64,000 nucleotides of DNA, taken from positions 62,001 to 126,000 of the forward strand of contig NZ_JANZKJ010000013.1 in assembly GCF_025642975.1 (NCBI RefSeq), written 5' to 3'. The notes beneath the pieces are model-generated. The model was not told the origin of the DNA. It made no database searches and worked only from the letters and a program-made list of their open reading frames with translations. This DNA is from Pseudomonas sp. RIT-PI-S (GTDB lineage: Bacteria > Pseudomonadota > Gammaproteobacteria > Pseudomonadales > Pseudomonadaceae). Both the position numbers and the translations under genes were made by a program. Shown here piece by piece: positions 63,293 to 64,000 of the stretch (its first letter is position 1; the number at the start of each line of letters is the position of its first letter).

Positions 63293-63505
63293 TCAGAGGC
63301 CGACGACCTCACCCGCTTGCAGGCCCTTGTCGCCCTCGATCAAGGCGAACTCGACCTGCTGGCCTTCCTGCAAGGTGCGATGGCCCTCCCCTCGAATGGC
63401 CCTGTAGTGAACGAACACGTCCGCGCCCCCACTGTCACGCTGGATGAAGCCATAGCCCTTGGCATCATTGAACCACTTGACCTTGCCAATTTCGCGAGAA
63501 GACAT
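63293..63505 (-). CDS. cold-shock domain protein
   Basis: 70 residues from ATG 63505 (CGGAG 9 bases upstream); a longer frame to 63640 is unsupported. RNP1 and RNP2 are seen in GKVKWFNDAKGYGFIQRDSGGADVFVHYRAI. Compared with CspA the loop residues KGYGFIQRDSGG are normal and H replaces the usual aromatic in FVHYR. It binds single-stranded nucleic acid. Which paralogue it is cannot be stated. Confidence 0.92.
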   Translation of the reverse strand: MSSREIGKVKWFNDAKGYGFIQRDSGGADVFVHYRAIRGEGHRTLQEGQQVEFALIEGDKGLQAGEVVGL

Positions 63506-63682
63506 CTGCACTACTCCGGTTTTTATTATTCCAACGTCCCTTGACCACGGGGAGATGGCCTGATGCCAGCAACCCCGAAGCCGTCCGAGTATATGCCAGC
63601 GATCTCCGGAAAAAAGGCCCTTTGCGAGGCTTTTTTTCAATGATCTGTCACACTGTGCGCTTGTTTACCTGAGCAACCACGT

Positions 63683-64000
63683 ATGACCCCTTCTGTATTG
63701 CACCGCGTCGTATTCAGTGCACTGCGTCGGATCCTTTACCTATGGGTCCGCTCGGAAACCATCAACCCTGGGGCAAGCACCAGCCTGGACCGAAGCCGGC
63801 CCATCGTCTACGTACTCGAAAGCCCCGCGGCCACGGACCTGGCAGTGGTCGATCACGAATGCACCCGCATGGGCCTGCCACGCCCCGCCCTACCGGTGGC
63901 GCTGGGTCCAGTGCTCGAACCCAGAGCGTACTTTTACCTGACCCCAGACGCTGACTGGCTTGGCCGGCAAGATAAACGCGGCGCGCCGCCGACCTTGCAG
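63683..64000 (+). CDS. plsB: glycerol-3-phosphate acyltransferase PlsB, 5' part only
   Basis: 106 codons visible from ATG 63683 to the window edge: MTPSVLHRVVFSALRRILYLWVRSETINPG.. LDRSRPIVYVLES.. DHECTRMGLPRPALPVALG.. FYLTPDADWLGRQDKRGAPP. This N-terminus is characteristic of pseudomonad PlsB. The catalytic HX4D part lies beyond the edge. First acylation step in phospholipid synthesis. Confidence 0.93.
   Translation, partial: MTPSVLHRVVFSALRRILYLWVRSETINPGASTSLDRSRPIVYVLESPAATDLAVVDHECTRMGLPRPALPVALGPVLEPRAYFYLTPDADWLGRQDKRGAPPTLQ

Overview
The window is a chromosomal segment of a Pseudomonas species, most likely from the P. putida / P. fluorescens side of the genus. The evidence is gene order (mutS-fdxA-rsmZ-rpoS-nlpD-pcm-surE-truD-ispF, then ispD-ftsB-eno-kdsA-pyrG-tilS-accA-dnaE, then the lpx/bamA/rpsB cluster), high GC, and protein sequences that read as typical pseudomonad orthologues. 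No database search was possible, so the species is not fixed.

Region 1 (1 to about 9,350) is one end of a lambdoid prophage or prophage remnant lying directly against mutS. Read away from mutS it has operator sites, a LexA-box-controlled DUF1654 gene, a LexA/CI-type repressor, a divergent Cro-like gene, a Rha/KilA-C antirepressor, an O-like initiator with the phage replication origin (iterons) inside it, a P-like helicase loader, two small genes in the late-regulator position, terminators, a Com-like zinc-finger gene, two cargo genes (a Sec-secreted beta-rich protein and a GH5 glycanase), a decayed hicAB toxin-antitoxin pair, and a lysis-type membrane cassette running off the left edge. No integrase or structural gene is in view.

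Region 2 (9,394 to 18,100) holds mismatch repair (mutS), a 7Fe ferredoxin, the RsmZ regulatory RNA with a candidate GacA upstream site, rpoS, and the nlpD-pcm-surE-truD-ispF block. Region 3 (18,114 to 21,095) is glutathione-dependent formaldehyde detoxification (fghA, adhC) with a divergent LysR regulator. Region 4 (21,114 to 32,402) is ispD, ftsB, eno, kdsA, pyrG, tilS, accA and dnaE, all on the minus strand.

Region 5 (32,461 to 47,023) is a dense minus-strand run for envelope building and translation: rnhB, lpxB, lpxA, fabZ, lpxD, skp, bamA, rseP, dxr, cdsA, uppS, frr, pyrH, tsf and rpsB. Many stop and start codons overlap, so translation is probably coupled. Together these genes make and insert lipid A and outer-membrane proteins, monitor that process through RseP, supply isoprenoid and phospholipid precursors, and provide translation factors.

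Region 6 (47,315 to 64,000) is mostly plus strand: map, glnD, dapC, a periplasmic KatB-type catalase (minus), an ArsC-like protein, dapD, the csdA-csdE pair with convergent tcdA, an NdvB-like GH17-GT2 glucan synthase, dapE, rlmA, a conserved hypothetical, a cold-shock protein (minus), and the start of plsB. Three lysine/diaminopimelate genes (dapC, dapD, dapE) lie here. The most unusual material is in the prophage, above all the com-linked glycanase cargo and the control signals around the repressor.
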